A stretch of 64,000 nucleotides of DNA. Source: Cephalopachus bancanus. Lineage: Eukaryota > Chordata > Mammalia > Primates > Tarsiidae. This document shows, piece by piece, positions 12,401 through 23,389 of the stretch (its first letter is position 1; each line of letters begins with the position of its first letter). The notes under the pieces are model-generated. The model was not told the origin of the DNA. It saw nothing but the letters and a program-made list of their open reading frames with translations, and did no database searches. Position numbers and translations under genes: made by a program. Location: the NCBI GenBank assembly GCA_027257055.1, contig JAPVLO010000323.1, positions 1,251,001-1,315,000 on the forward strand, given 5' to 3'.

Positions 12401-12462
12401 CTCCTCCCCCTCGACCTGCAGCAGCTCGTCTTCACTGGGCTGGCTTTTTACGAAAATCTCAT
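12401..12462 (-). CDS. Possible internal coding exon of an unnamed minus-strand gene
   Basis: This is a candidate 62-bp exon on the minus strand, just downstream of the CpG island. It is preceded by a pyrimidine-containing tract and ACTGAG (acceptor AG), and ends GGGGAGGAG followed by GTAGGT, a good splice donor. Read after a two-base split codon (AT), it is open and gives (D)EIFVKSQPSEDELLQ followed by VEGEE. That acidic, serine-containing peptide looks more like real coding sequence than the proline/arginine-rich frames of the island. An in-frame TGA lies just upstream of the acceptor, as expected if this is an internal exon. I do not recognise the peptide. No partner exon was found between here and position 1, so the rest of the gene would lie beyond the left edge or the exon may be false. 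The ATG at the exon start is followed within four codons by TAA, so translation is not expected to start there. Confidence 0.35.
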
Positions 12463-12689
12463 CTCAGTATCAGCAAAGGAGACCCCAGATAAAGGGGTCG
12501 GCAAGGGGCTAGGCCCCTATCAACCCTCCAGGGACCGGAGGTGACGGTCCTCTGGGCAAACGCCCCCAATTCTCCTCCTTTCCAAGCCCCCGGACAGGAA
12601 TCCAGCAAAAGTCCCGCTCCCAAGAGCCCACGCCTCCAAACAAGCTAGAAGCGGATTATACCGGTACCCAACCCGGAGATGGCCCGCGG

Positions 12690-13830
12690 CCGGCTGGGTG
12701 CACCTGCGGGCCCCCAGCTCCCTCCCACAGGCGCGGGGGGGGCGGGCGCGGGCCGCCCCCCCCCGCCCCCCGCCCGTCGGCTCGCCGCGCAGCCCACCCG
12801 GCGCGGGAAGGGGGCGGAGGGGAGACGTTTCTGGAGAAGTTAAAGGGCTCACCTTCCAGGCGCCGGGCCAGCAAGGCCGGACACCGAACGCCCACCTCCG
12901 GGGGGTCCCGCGGCGCCGCAGCCGGCTCTCCCCGCCTTTCCGACGGGGCAGAGGGAGGCGGGAGGGTCCGGGAGCCGGGCGGTCCGCGCTCCCCTCTCCA
13001 GGGCCCACCGCGGCGGCCCGGGCGCTCGCCACTCAGAGCGCAGAAAGCGGAACCCTCGCCCGGGCCCCGGCGGGAGCCCAGCCCGGCTTGCCGCCGCGCC
13101 CCCCACGTCCCCCCTCCCCCGCGCCCCCTCGCCGGCCCCGACCGACTTCCCGGCCGCAGCCTCCGCTCGGGCCGCGGCGCCTGCGCCAGGGTTGCGCGCT
13201 CCGGCCCCGGCGCCGCTCCACCTGCGCGCCGCCCTCCCCCGCGGCCCCGACCCTGCCCCGAGAGGTGCGCACCGACCTTGGGGGCGCTCGGCCGCCGAGC
13301 CGGGGCTTATGCCGAGGCGGGAGGTGGCGGCATCACCCGCGGCGGGCGGCGGCTGCACCGGGACGCGCCGGGGCGGCGGAGGCGCGCGGCGCCCTGGACC
13401 CTGCTCCCGCGGCCCCGCCCGCGGCTGCCACCTCGAAGCGCGGCGGAGGAGCCGGGGCACCACGGGCGGCGGCAGCGGCGGCGACGGGAGCAGCAGCACA
13501 TGACTCTGTAACGAGGGGAATTAGACAAAGCGTAACATGGACTCCGGGCCCGTGCAGGCGCCGCAGCTCTGGGACCAACCGCAGCCGGCGAGCGCCGCCA
13601 CTGGCCCGGCCGCAGCCAATGGGGCGGGCTCGGGCCTCCATGTGATTGCTGGCACTTTCTCCCGTCGCCCGGTCGCGCCCGGCGAGGGTCCCGGCGCTTC
13701 CGCGGCCGGACGGGCCGGCTCCCCCCGGGGGGCCTGCGTGGCGACGGAGGTGGCCCGTGCCTGGGGACCGGCGGCAGGAGGCTGCTAGACCCGAGCAGGT
13801 GCTGGGGGCGGGGCAGAACGGCGGCCGGGG
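12690..13830. promoter_or_regulatory. CpG island with promoter features
   Basis: About 1.1 kb of extremely GC- and CpG-rich sequence stands out sharply from the AT-rich surroundings. It holds GC boxes (GGGGCGGG at 13,621-13,628; GGGGCGGGG at 13,805-13,813; GC-rich runs near 12,730-12,775) and a CCAAT box at 13,616-13,620 directly beside a GC box. No TATA box is evident. This is the usual form of a TATA-less mammalian housekeeping or broadly expressed promoter. Long reading frames occur here on both strands, but they overlap in several frames and have proline/arginine/alanine-rich compositions expected by chance in GC-rich DNA, so I do not call them proteins. Transcription direction is not proven. 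Better splice donors lie on the minus strand (exon ends at 12,853, 14,042 and 12,401), which favours a minus-strand gene with its body to the left. A bidirectional promoter is possible. Confidence 0.85.
12853..13032 (-). other. Possible minus-strand first exon ending at a strong donor
   Basis: On the minus strand the sequence GCGCCTGGAAG is followed by GTGAGCCC at 12,852-12,845, a near-consensus splice donor inside the CpG island. The open frame leading into it starts with ATG at 13,032 and ends in phase 0. Joined directly to the candidate exon at 12,401-12,462 it would reach a stop at once, so this exon is more likely 5' untranslated sequence, belongs to another splice form, or is not real. 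The upstream boundary is arbitrary because a transcription start cannot be read from sequence alone. Confidence 0.25.
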
Positions 13831-14041
13831 ACCGGCGGTCGCTGTCGCCGCAATGCTTATCTCTCAAGCGCCCACCTGGGCAGGGTCGGTGCCAGGCGGG
13901 GGCGAGGAAGGGCAGAAGCCTGGGCGAAGGAGCCGGTCCTGTTGACCCAAGCTCTGGCATGAAGACTGGGCGCGGGGTCGGGGCTGTGGGTGCGCTAAAA
14001 GCCACTTAGGCACCGTCCAACTCTAAGGAGAAAGTACTTAC

Positions 14042-14110
14042 CTGACATTTGGGCACATGCACCTGTGTCTTGGCACGACGCGTTTCTCAGCCTCACGGGC
14101 TCTGCCTCTG
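14042..14110 (-). other. Possible alternative minus-strand exon
   Basis: A 69-bp interval on the minus strand is bounded by CTTTTACAG (acceptor-like) and AATGTCAG followed by GTAAGTACT, an excellent donor. Two of three frames are open through it. It lies about 0.2 kb outside the CpG island on its 5' side for a minus-strand gene, so it could be an alternative first or second exon. Without transcript evidence it remains a splice-signal prediction. Confidence 0.25.
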
Positions 14111-14865
14111 CTGTAAAAGCTCTACTGGAGAGGCAGCTCCTGTTTTCATCTGGGTCTGCCCTTTTCCCCCTCCCAATGTCCCCTCCCCATTTATTTTAGC
14201 CACAAAAAAAAATCTTTTCCATTTGAAGCAGGTAGATTAAAGGGTTGTTCTCTGTTAAGAGGGTTTTCCCTCCCCAGCCTGATAGTTTCTACCTTGTTGT
14301 TGTTATTGTGGGATTAAAGGTTTTTTTTTGCCGTCTTTTCTCGTGGGTGGAGAGAGGCAAGGGCCAAGAAATAAAGTGAGGAGGGATGTTTGGAATCATT
14401 TGGTTCTTAAAAAAAAAAAAAAAAAGATTCCGCCAGTAGGTCCATATTGCCTTTGATTGCCAAGTGTTTTTGTGAACAAGGGGGAGTCTCACCTGCCTTC
14501 TACCAAGATCTCTCCATGTCAGCAAATGTCCCACCGACGTGTACTTGGCATCTAAACGTTCTCGACAGTGTGTTACACAGACTGTTACACGGACTCAGGA
14601 GGGCGTCGGTTCAGAGATAGACTTTCTAGGATTTCAGGAAAGGATTCAGAGAGGATGTGACAGCAATGACCCTGGGATGGTGAGCCCCTGGTAGGCAGGC
14701 ACCGGAAGTAAACGAGAGCCCAGACGAGGGGGACGGGGAGCTTTAACAGAAAGGTTCCAGGATACACCGGAGAGACTGACAGCGGATTTTGGACCTCCTG
14801 TCCTCGTCTTGCTTTCTCACTTTCCCTCCCTGTTCCTCATGCCAGCACCTCTCCTGTTCCACACA

Positions 14866-14895
14866 CCCTGCCCACGTGGTGCCACGTGGGCAGGG
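14866..14895. promoter_or_regulatory. Paired CACGTG E-box palindrome
   Basis: A perfect inverted repeat with 14-bp arms (CCCTGCCCACGTGG and its complement) is separated by two bases. Each arm contains the canonical E-box CACGTG, at 14,873-14,878 and 14,883-14,888. It lies about 1 kb from the CpG island. CACGTG is bound by bHLH-zip factors such as USF, MYC/MAX and MITF/TFEB, so two sites ten bases apart make a plausible regulatory element. The palindrome could equally form a small hairpin. Function is inferred from the motif only. Confidence 0.45.
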
Positions 14896-15109
14896 CGTGT
14901 GTGGCAAGTGATCTCATCACATTCTCAGATTTGCTGATCTCAGAGGTTAGAGCTGATTTTAAACCGCTAACAAGGAGTGGTGTGATATTTTGATGGAAAA
15001 CATCCCACTATTGTAGTTCATCCGGAATGTTTTGCTGTTTGTAAGAACAGTCTTCTATGACTCGCTCCATCCTTTTATCTTCCTTGAGTTTTATTTATTT
15101 ATTTTATAT

Positions 15110-15246
15110 GTTTGAGTCAGAGCCTCACCCTGTGGCCCAGGCTGGAGTGCAGGGGCACGATCCTGGCTCACTGCAGGCTCAAGCAATTCTCCCAACTTGA
15201 TCTCCGGAGGTGCTGGGATTACAGGTGTGAGCCACCCCACCCAGCC
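15110..15246 (-). mobile_element. Alu with internal deletion
   Basis: About 135 bp in minus orientation. The right-arm end (GAGTCAGAGCCTCACCCTGTGGC) passes almost directly into the left-arm end (GGTGCTGGGATTACAGG), so most of the dimer is deleted. Confidence 0.85.
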
Positions 15247-16079
15247 ATGCCTTGGGATTTAAACCGTGATTCTAGATTGGGGGGGGAAGAAGACAACAAG
15301 ATTAGTATAATGGAGAAAAGAAAAAAATAATACTCAGAAAACAGTCAAATGTGGAGAAAGAGACATTCTTATACACAGTAAATGTGAGGATAAATTGTAC
15401 AGATCCATTTGGAGTGCAGTTTGGAAATTTTTGATAAAATAAGTCGGTGTCTACAGGAGACACTTAAAAAGGTATTGAGCACAGAAGAAAGAAAAGAAAA
15501 ATAAATCGGTGTGTTCTCTTTGAACAGGCATCTCTACATCTTAGAAATTGTACTTTAGGTATATTTGTGCACAAGTTATATATGTCAGAAATATTTACAC
15601 ATGTGTACAAAAGTGTGTGTTCAGACGTGTTTATTGCAGTGTTTGAAATAGTGGAAACGTAATGGCGTAAAATCTAATAACAAAATCCCAATAGGAAACT
15701 GGTTAAGCAAATTATGCTAGGTCTGTGGAAGGAAACCTTAAGCAGACATTAACAAAAATGAGTTCAATCTATTTGTACCTACATGGAAGGATGTCTAAAT
15801 CCCACAAGTGGAAAAAAAAAAGACTGCAGAACAATAGGAATATTGAGATTCCATTTTTGTATGTTTTTGCATTAAGATATACATGTTATTAAATGTATGC
15901 TTTGAAAGAAATCTGAAAGCCTATATAACAAGCTGTTAGTGGTGGTTATCTCTGACTGTAGGATTACCAGGGCCTTTCACTTCCTGTTACCAAGTTCTGT
16001 TTGAATTGTTTTTATACTGAGTACATATTACTTTGATAATCAGACTAATAATAACAATTTTTAAAGGATTCTTTTAGTA
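15247..16079. other. Unannotated stretch
   Basis: Contains words reminiscent of an old L1 untranslated region or other LINE (TAATAACAAAATCCCAATAG, GGAAACTGGTTAAGCAAATT), too eroded to assign. Confidence 0.45.
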
Positions 16080-16326
16080 TGTTCAAGCTACTATTACAAA
16101 ATACCATAAACTGAGTGGCTTATAAACAACAGAAATTTATTTCTCTGTCTAGAGGCTTGGAAATCCAATATCAAGTCACCAGCAGTTTCTGTGTCTGTTG
16201 AGGGCCCACTTTCCAGTTCATGAGGGTGTGAGTGTCTTCTCTCTGTCCTCACATGATGGAAGGGGTGGAGGTCTCTCTCAGGCCTCTTTTATAAGGCCAC
16301 TTATCCCATTCATGAGGACTCTACTG
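16080..16326 (-). mobile_element. MLT1-type LTR, part 1 (split by an Alu)
   Basis: Minus-orientation ERVL-MaLR solo LTR. Diagnostic words on the plus strand are CAAAATACCATAAACTGAG, AAACAACAGAAATTTATTTC, CTTCTCTCTGTCCTCACATG and CTCTTTTATAAGG. The remainder continues at 16,646 beyond an inserted Alu. It is non-coding. Confidence 0.75.
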
Positions 16327-16337
16327 TCATGATCTTT

Positions 16338-16634
16338 TTTTTTTTTTTTTCTTGAGTTGGAGTCTCACTCTGTCACCCAGACTGGAGTGCAGTGGCCGCA
16401 TCCCGGCCACCACAGCCTCGAACTGCTGGGCTCCGGCGATTCTTCCGCCTCAGCCTTCCAAGTGGCTGAAACTACAGGCATGCGCTACCACGCCCGGCAG
16501 ATTTTTTTTTTTTTTTATTGTAGAGATGAGGTCTTGCTGCCCAGGTGGGTCTCGAACCCACGGGCTCAGGCAATCCACTCACCTCAGCCTCCCAAAGGCG
16601 TGGGATTACAGGCTGAGCCACCAAGCCCGGCTCC
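16338..16634 (-). mobile_element. Alu inserted into the MLT1 LTR
   Basis: Full-length minus-orientation strepsirrhine-type Alu with perfect 11-bp TSDs GTCATGATCTT at 16,327-16,337 and 16,635-16,645. Removing it rejoins the LTR. Confidence 0.96.
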
Positions 16635-16645
16635 GTCATGATCTT

Positions 16646-16745
16646 ATTGCCACCCCCAAGTCACCACCTCCTAAAACTGTCACCTTGGGGGTCAGGATTG
16701 CAACATACAAATCCAGGGGGATCCAACATTAAGACTATAGCAGAG
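16646..16745 (-). mobile_element. MLT1-type LTR, part 2
   Basis: Continuation of the LTR: TCACCACCTCCTAAAACTG, CACCTTGGGGGTCAGGATTG and CAACATACAAATCCAGGG fit the complement of the LTR start. Confidence 0.7.
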
Positions 16746-17094
16746 ATAAAACTATTAAGAACTCTACCAATGACAAGTAGTAAAAAACAACTCATGGTCT
16801 AGGGTGTAAATTTTTTAAAAGCGTCCCTTTTCCGTGAGGAAACCAACCAGGAAAGAGTCAGCAAAGGGCAATAACTGATTTTACATTGGATTCAAAATTA
16901 AGAAATGTGATGGAAAAGGAATCTGAGGCTACTCTAGACATGCCTACAGGGACATACAAGGCTTCAAGGAGGTTCTCTTCAATACAAATTTATAGAGCGC
17001 GTATTATCCTTTGCAGGCTGTTATAGTCAGGAATTGGCAACTGTTCCAGCAGATGGTAAATCTGTGTCACAGTAATAACAACTAATACACAGAA

Positions 17095-17290
17095 ACTGTT
17101 CTAAATACTTTACATGTATTCACTTTTAGTCTTCACAGCAACCCTATGAGATACTATCCTCATTTTAGAGATGGGGAAACAAAGACTTTTAAAGGTTATT
17201 TAACACGCTCGATGCCACACAGCCTTTTGTTGGCAGAGCCTAGACTTTTAAATTTGGTGGCCTGGCTCTAGAGGTCCAAGTACCTAATCA
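17095..17290 (-). repeat. MIR remnant
   Basis: Antisense MIR: CTTCACAGCAACCCTATGAG, CCTCATTTTAGAGATGGGGA and a following GCCACACAG word match the complement of the MIR core. Confidence 0.7.
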
Positions 17291-17769
17291 TAGTACTGTC
17301 CAAAAGGACCATACAAGATAAAGGCCATTATTTATGCATCTACTCTTGCCAAGTATTGGAATTCTAAGTCAATTTCTTCTTACCTAACCTATAGTACTTA
17401 GCATGCCCTAAGACACTTAATAATACTTTTGGATGAATGAATAATTGACTTTCCTATTAGAGAAGAATCTTTGCTCCTTGGAGGAGTAATTCTTCATTCC
17501 TCCTTTTTCTGTCACCTAGTAGAGTGCCAAACAGATGGTAAGCGGTGTGAGCTTCAATCATCTGCAAACATGTTTTTGGAAAATAGTGCAATAATCAAAC
17601 TTTATAAATTGATCCTCAATGCACCAAGGTAGGTTCTGAGTAATATTATGATGAATTTCTTGTAAAGCTCAAAATAGCCCTGGGGGTAAGGGGCTAAATC
17701 TGGATACACCTGCATAACCACACACAAATAATGTAGAATGCATTTGCTTGAGAAGTGGTAGTGATGCTG

Positions 17770-17965
17770 AACGATTTGAAATTATTGGAGTCAGTCTCTC
17801 TCTCTCTCTCACCTCCCTTGGTTTCCTCATCTCTGAAATGGGGATAATAATACACATCTCAGATTATTATGAGGGCAAAAATTAAATGAGATAATGTATG
17901 AAAAGACCTTAACCATGTGCCTGGAACGTAGGTACTGCTCAGTAAATGTTACTTCAATATGTCCA
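17770..17965 (+). repeat. MIR remnant with CT-repeat
   Basis: Plus-orientation MIR 3' half (GTTTCCTCATCTCTGAAATG, GGGGATAATAATACAC, AAATGAGATAATGTATG, GTGCCTGGAACGTAGG). A (TC)n run occupies 17,795-17,811. Confidence 0.7.
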
Positions 17966-18779
17966 CATGTTATGCGTGACCGAATTTCTCAATCTACTGT
18001 GGCTTTATTAACACCACAGCTAACATAATATGCAACATCTAGAGCACCTTTTAATTTTAAAGACAGGAATTCATGCACACGTAATGCTTTAAAACCAGAG
18101 TAATTCAGCTTAAGCAAGCGGTAATGCAGCTGCCTCCTTTTATTCCCTTTCTTTTCTCCCTTGTGTATCTCCTGCTTTTCTTTTTATTCTCTCTCTCTCT
18201 GTGGGTTAAACCCACTTCACTTCCCAGACTTATTTAAACGCTTAGCCTTGTAGGTAACGGAGAAGGCAAGTTGTCTCCCTTCTGCACAGCAGAGGAGATG
18301 GCAACAATGAAGATTAGACTGGCAATGAGCAGGCGGAAGCAGGGGAAGCAGCAAGGAGGAAATGGAATGGGGTGGTGTGTGGGGTAACGCTCCCTGAGTA
18401 CTGATGTAACATCAGGTCCAAAGAGGAAGGGAAATTGCCAGACTGCTATAGTTAGAAATAATATGGCGAAATTGAAACTAGAAAAACTAAGGGTGCGTGT
18501 CTTAACCAACCACAACGAGAAGAAATAGGTGGATCTCTGCCTTCTAAAATGGATTCAGAGGGTGGTAAAATTAGGGTTGCCTATTTAGGGGATGGGGTGC
18601 TTCTTGGTAGCCCCAGAATATGTGCTCCTTCACTAAATGAAAATGCAATTGAAAGCACATAGGAACACCAAATTTAGCTGCCTACAAATCTGCACCTGTA
18701 TACCCTGACTTGCTACCTGTTTCTGTATGGATGAACTATTCAGATTCGTGTCTAAAGCCAATCTTTTCATTTGCAGTGG

Positions 18780-19890
18780 TTTTCATCCAATCTCAAATGA
18801 TACTTCCAGGAAGTTTCTCCCTTTATATCATTTATTTCCTCCTCTCCACTGGATTATGGCCATCGCCTTTTTTTTAAAAAAAAAATATACTATTTCTATC
18901 ATCTTAAGGAATACAATTCCTCTTGACTCTGCTATCTTTGCCCTATTTCTCTTCTTGCCTTTGTGTGTGCACATCTCACAAAGAATTGTCTATCTATATT
19001 CATTGTCTCCAATTTCTTTCTTTCCCTTTTGCCTTAAACTAAATTGAATCAGGGTTTTACTCCCAAAGCATCATTAAAACCAATCTTGCTGAGGAAACTG
19101 ATAACTTTCACACTACTAATACAGAGAACAATTCTTGGTCCTTCATTGACCTCTCAGCAGCATCTGACACCATTGAATTCTCCTGCCTCTTCAGTGCACT
19201 GCCTTCCCTTGCCTTTCAAGGCACCAAACTCGTTGGTTTCAATGAGCTCGTCCAGTCATATAGCTTTAAATTCCTTTTTTGTTCCAACAGCTCCTCATTT
19301 ATATCTCTAACTTTGTTCTCTTTCTTGAGCTCTGATTTGTGGTTTGGATTGTCTGCTTGATTTTCCCACTTAGACATTTAATCTCAATGTGTTCAAAAGC
19401 AAACTCCTGGTTTTTCCCCCAAACCCATGCATCTCACATAACTGCCTCCCCTCACTAAATGGCAATTCTGTCATCCCAGTTGCTTGAGAAAAAAGCCCCA
19501 AGTCATCGGTGACTGTTTTTCTCTGGCAACCCATATCCAGATAGTAAGGAAATTCTGTTGGCTCTACTTTGTAAATATACACTTTCGCGGCTACCATCTT
19601 GGTCCCATCTGCCATCATCTCTCCTGGATGAACTCACTAGTCATTTATCCAGGAGTTTTCCACTCTGTCCTATCCCAGTCTATCCCGGAAGCAGCCAGAG
19701 CAGTCCTTTTTGCATATGTCTGATCATTTGCATATGTCTGATCATTTCATTCCTTTGCCCAATCCCTGTTAATAGCTCCCCATTTTACTGAGAGTAAAGC
19801 CAAAGTCCTTACAGTGGCTTGTGAGGTCCTTACATGACCTGTTCACCTCCCACCCAGTGTCACTCAGGGAAGCATAATCACACAACCATA
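18780..19890 (+). mobile_element. L2 LINE remnant, part 1
   Basis: Plus-orientation fragment of an ancient L2 (CR1-group) LINE. Recognisable words in order are GACCTCTCAGCAGCATCTGAC, CTCAATGTGTTCAAAAGCAA, CAAGTCATCGGTGACTG, CATCATCTCTCCTGGATGA, CAGCCAGAGCAGTCC and AAAGCCAAAGTCCTTACAG, matching the reverse transcriptase 3' region of L2. The frame is broken many times. The 3' end lies beyond the Alu at 19,900. Confidence 0.7.
19709..19744. repeat. Perfect 18-bp tandem duplication
   Basis: Unit TTTGCATATGTCTGATCA occurs twice head-to-tail without mismatch, inside the L2 remnant. A recent slippage or duplication event is likely. Confidence 0.9.
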
Positions 19891-19899
19891 CCTAAAATT

Positions 19900-20219
19900 G
19901 GGGCTGGCACAGTGGCTCACGCCTATATTCCCAGCATTTTGAGAGGTCAAAGCAGGAGAATCACCTGAGCCCGGGAGTTCAAGACCAGCCTAAGCAACAA
20001 CACAGAGACACTTCGTCTCTACAAAAAAAATACTAAAATTAGCTGGGCTGGTGGCGTGCACCAATAGTTTCAGCTACTCAGAAGGCCGAGGCAGAAGGAT
20101 CCCTTGAACTTAGGAGGTCAAGGCTGCAGTGAGCTAGAATCTCACCACTACACTCCAGCCTGAGTGACAGAGTGAGACCCTCTCTCAAAAACAAAAAGCA
20201 AAAACAATAACAATAACAA
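19900..20219 (+). mobile_element. Alu, full length, inserted in L2
   Basis: Plus-orientation dimeric Alu with a CAATAA-rich tail. L2 sequence continues on the far side. Confidence 0.93.
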
Positions 20220-20450
20220 ACCACTCTGCCTACTCCCATTCCCATTCCCTTGCTTTATTATTTTTCCCTGAGTGCTTATCATATGCTTATTGTACTTTTT
20301 GTTTATTATCTATCTCTCCCTGCTAGAATATAAACCCTTTGCAGAGAGGAAGTTTTATCTGTTTTACTCACTGATGCATTCCATTTATTTAGAATAGTAT
20401 TTGGCACATGGCAGACACTGTGTAATTATTTCTTCATGAATTAATTTCAG
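20220..20450 (+). mobile_element. L2 LINE remnant, part 2 (3' end)
   Basis: L2 3' end words CCCTGCTAGAATATAAACCC, AGAGAGGAAGTTTTATCTG and TTTGGCACATGGCAGACAC follow the order of the L2 3' untranslated region. Confidence 0.65.
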
Positions 20451-21431
20451 ATTTCTAATCAATGGTGAACTCAGGAAAATTTTTCCAAGGAGATTTTTTT
20501 TTGCTTTATGCTATTCTCGGAGTATTTGCTAATGAAAAAATGTTTTCATGGTCAAAGTTTCCAAATCATACCTATTACTAAAACAGCACCTAGTAGTTTC
20601 CGTGGCAAAAGAAGAAACTTGGTGGAAAACATTACCATTTTGCTAAGCTCCCATAAGGAAAAATAATCTGATCTGAGTTAACAAGTAAACAAATGGCATT
20701 TAGCCATTATTATTTAAATAATTCCAGAGCCCTAAATTATATTCTAATTAGGGAAAATATTTAAGCAAAGTAACATAGTAGTGAAAAGAGCAAGTTAGAG
20801 AGGATTAAACAATCATTTCCTCCTAACATAATATTTATTTAAAAACATGTTGTGCAGTAAGGCTGCTGTGTGTTCTGAGCTGGCTAAAGTAAAAGGTTTA
20901 ATGAGAATAAAAGAACACATATGTGATATAAAATAGCAAGTGGGAATCTTAGTTATAGTTTTGCCAGTTGAGAGTTGAAATGACCCAAAAGTTCTCAGAA
21001 AGATCACCAAGAAAAACAAAATAATCAAGAGATTTCTTTAAAAATAAATATTGAAAGCTCCCAAAGCAAACTGATTTGTATGGTCATTTGAAAAGAGGAA
21101 GAGTAATCACCGTTCCCAAATGGTGAGTTGAATGTTTAAAAATTTACATGAACTCACTTTGCTGGGACGTCTGCTCAGAGCTCTTGTCTGTGGGAAGGGA
21201 GACGAGCACAGCCAGAAACCATAAATGTCAAGTTGAGGCTGAGCAGTGCCTGCACTGAGGCGAGGAATGTGGAAACAGGAAGCGGGAAGCCAGCCTGCGG
21301 GGTGTTCTTATTCCTGGATGAAATTCTAGCATTCTGGGCTCAAGAGTATTACATTTGAGAATTATTCTTTGAAACTTCACCCAATAGCTTCTCAAAGCAG
21401 TACAACCTGGAGATGATTTGGAAGTAAAGTT
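20451..21431. other. Unannotated stretch
   Basis: AT-rich, with no recognised gene or repeat. A more GC-rich patch lies at 21,180-21,310. Confidence 0.55.
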
Positions 21432-21552
21432 TAGGGTAGGTGCAGTGACTCACACCTGTAATCCCAGCACTTTGGGAGGTTGAGGTGGGAGGACTGCTTG
21501 AGGCTAGGAGTTTGAGACCAGCCTGGGCAGCATAGTGAGACCCTTTCTCTAA
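21432..21552 (+). mobile_element. Alu left monomer (FLAM-type)
   Basis: A single left-arm monomer (GGTGCAGTGACTCACACCTG to GTGAGACCCTTTCTCTA), followed by a GGGA-rich microsatellite in place of the right arm. Confidence 0.88.
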
Positions 21553-21582
21553 GGGAGGGAGGGAAGAGGGAGGGAGGGAAGC
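21553..21582. repeat. (GGGA)n microsatellite
   Basis: Short AGGG/GGGA purine-rich tandem tract directly after the Alu monomer, probably grown from its A-rich tail. Confidence 0.85.
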
Positions 21583-21982
21583 TGGGAAGCTAGTTTAGAT
21601 TGAAAGGTTGCAGAGTCATGGAACTGAAAGTCATCATTGGCCTAATGTTGCTCCTTAGTCAACAGAGACACACAGATGGAGGCAACAATCCCATCTCCCG
21701 TTTCTGATCATTCCACAGCTGGTACCCTTGCTCAGCTCAGGCAGGGAAGCTAAGCCAAAGGGGAATGTGATGGCTACATTTAGGCAGCAACTTGCCTGGA
21801 TTCAGAGATACCAGATACCCAGATAGCTGGTGCATCATTATTTCTGTGTAAGTCTGTGAGAGTGTTTCTGGACAAGACAGACATTTGAATCAGTGAACTG
21901 AAAAGGGGGAGATCCACTCTCACCCAGCGTGGGCTGGACCATGCAATCAGTTGAGGACCTGGATGAATGAAAAGGTAGAGAG

Positions 21983-22300
21983 GGTCGGGCACTGTGACTC
22001 ACAACTGTAATTCCAGCATTTTGGGAGGCCAAGTGGGCAGATTACTGAGCACAGGAGTTCAGGCTCCTAGACAGTTGTCCAGCATGGACAGCATAAAGAG
22101 ACCTTGTCTCTACAAAAATAAAAAATAAAAAAGGTTGGTGCTTGCCTATCATACCAGCTACTCTGGAGGCTGAGGCAGAAGGATTGCCTGAGCCCAAGGA
22201 GGTCAAGACTTCAGTGACCCATGATGGAGCCACTGCATTCCAGCCTGGGCAACAGAGGGAGACCCTAACTCAAAAAAGAAAAAGAAAGAAAAAGAAAAGA
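21983..22300 (+). mobile_element. Alu, full length, AAAG tail
   Basis: Diverged plus-orientation Alu ending in an A-rich tail with AAAAAG units. Confidence 0.92.
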
Positions 22301-22334
22301 CAGGGTGGAAAGACACATTCGAATTCCCTTCTGG

Positions 22335-22678
22335 AGCTAAGACACCCATCTTCTTCTTCCCTTAGACATCAGAACTCCAGGTTCCCTGGCCTTCAGACTT
22401 TAGGACATGCACTAGTATCCTCCCCCAGCCTCCATGGCAGGCCTTCAGGCTCAGACTGAGTTACACCATTGGCTCCCTGGTTCTTAGTCCTTTGAATTCA
22501 GACTTGATTACACCACTGGTTTCTCCAACTTGCAGAAGGCATGTCATGGGACTTCCCAGCCTCCATAATCACAGGAACCAATTCCCATAATAATTCCTCA
22601 TTCACATAAACATCTCTCTCTGTTTATATATTCTACTGGTTCTGTTTCCTGGGAGAACCCTAACTAATACAGGGGTCT
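22335..22678 (+). mobile_element. Ancient LTR-like repeat ending ACTAATACA
   Basis: The 3' part (GGGACTTCCCAGCCTCCATA, GGTTCTGTTTCCTGGGAGA, CCCTAACTAATACA) has the terminus typical of mammalian MaLR LTRs in plus orientation. The family is not assigned, and it is non-coding. Confidence 0.55.
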
Positions 22679-23389
22679 AAGGCCGTGGGTCTAAATCATC
22701 CACACTTGAGACTGGGTGACCAAGCACCTTCCCTTCCTGAGATTCTATGCTATTCCTCAGAAGTTTCTCTTCAGAACACACATAGACAGTTCTGTTGCCA
22801 CTTTCCTCACCAACGTTTACCCACCTCCTAATACCTGTTCTTTTTTTCTCTCTTTAAAATGGAGTCAGAGTTTTATGAGCTATCTTTGTTAGTCTCCCCT
22901 CTCTTTTTGTGTGATAAATCTGTAGACCCAGAGACTGCAGATGTGTTTTAACTGCATAGTGCTCTAAAATTTTTAAATTTGTCGCCAATATTTAATGATC
23001 AGGAAATTTTATGTAAATGCCCATATTTTAACGACCAGAACAAAGTGCAAAGTGGGATCAGGAACACCCCAGAAAAGGGATTCTGACAATTATTGGAGTG
23101 TTAAATGTTGGATTGGTACAATCCTTTGGGGGGGGGTTGAACAAAAAGCTCTAATACCCACCCCTCCCTACTCTGAACCATTAACTATGAGATGCAATCA
23201 CATATTGCTTTGTGTGTTCCCAGTGACTTCATGTATGTTTCTTTTAATTCTCCCAACTAGGACCTAGACTGGTTTATGTTTCTTCAGCTCAGTGATGAGT
23301 CAGTGCTTATTAATTTATGAACTAATGCCTGTGCTCAGTCCTCTTTTTATTATTTGTTCTCCTTGTCATTGCAAGGATACATATGTCTG

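Larger units (their letters stand above)
13850..15100. other. Flank of the CpG island
   Basis: GC content falls quickly. The stretch contains the possible exon at 14,042-14,110, an A run at 14,409-14,425 and the E-box palindrome at 14,866. Nothing else is recognised. Confidence 0.6.

Noticed and set aside
13537..13788. Plus-strand ATG frame MDSGPVQAPQLWDQ as a first coding exon with the donor-like GAGCAG/GTGCTG at 13,798
   Set aside because: The donor is weak (GTGCTG), the frame is alanine/glycine-rich, and no downstream plus-strand exon was recognised. It cannot be fully excluded.
12520..14005. Long overlapping reading frames on both strands of the CpG island (up to 315 codons)
   Set aside because: Stop codons are rare in any GC-rich sequence. 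The frames overlap in several registers, are Pro/Arg/Ala/Gly-rich and show no domain. Only splice signals, not these frames, support a gene.
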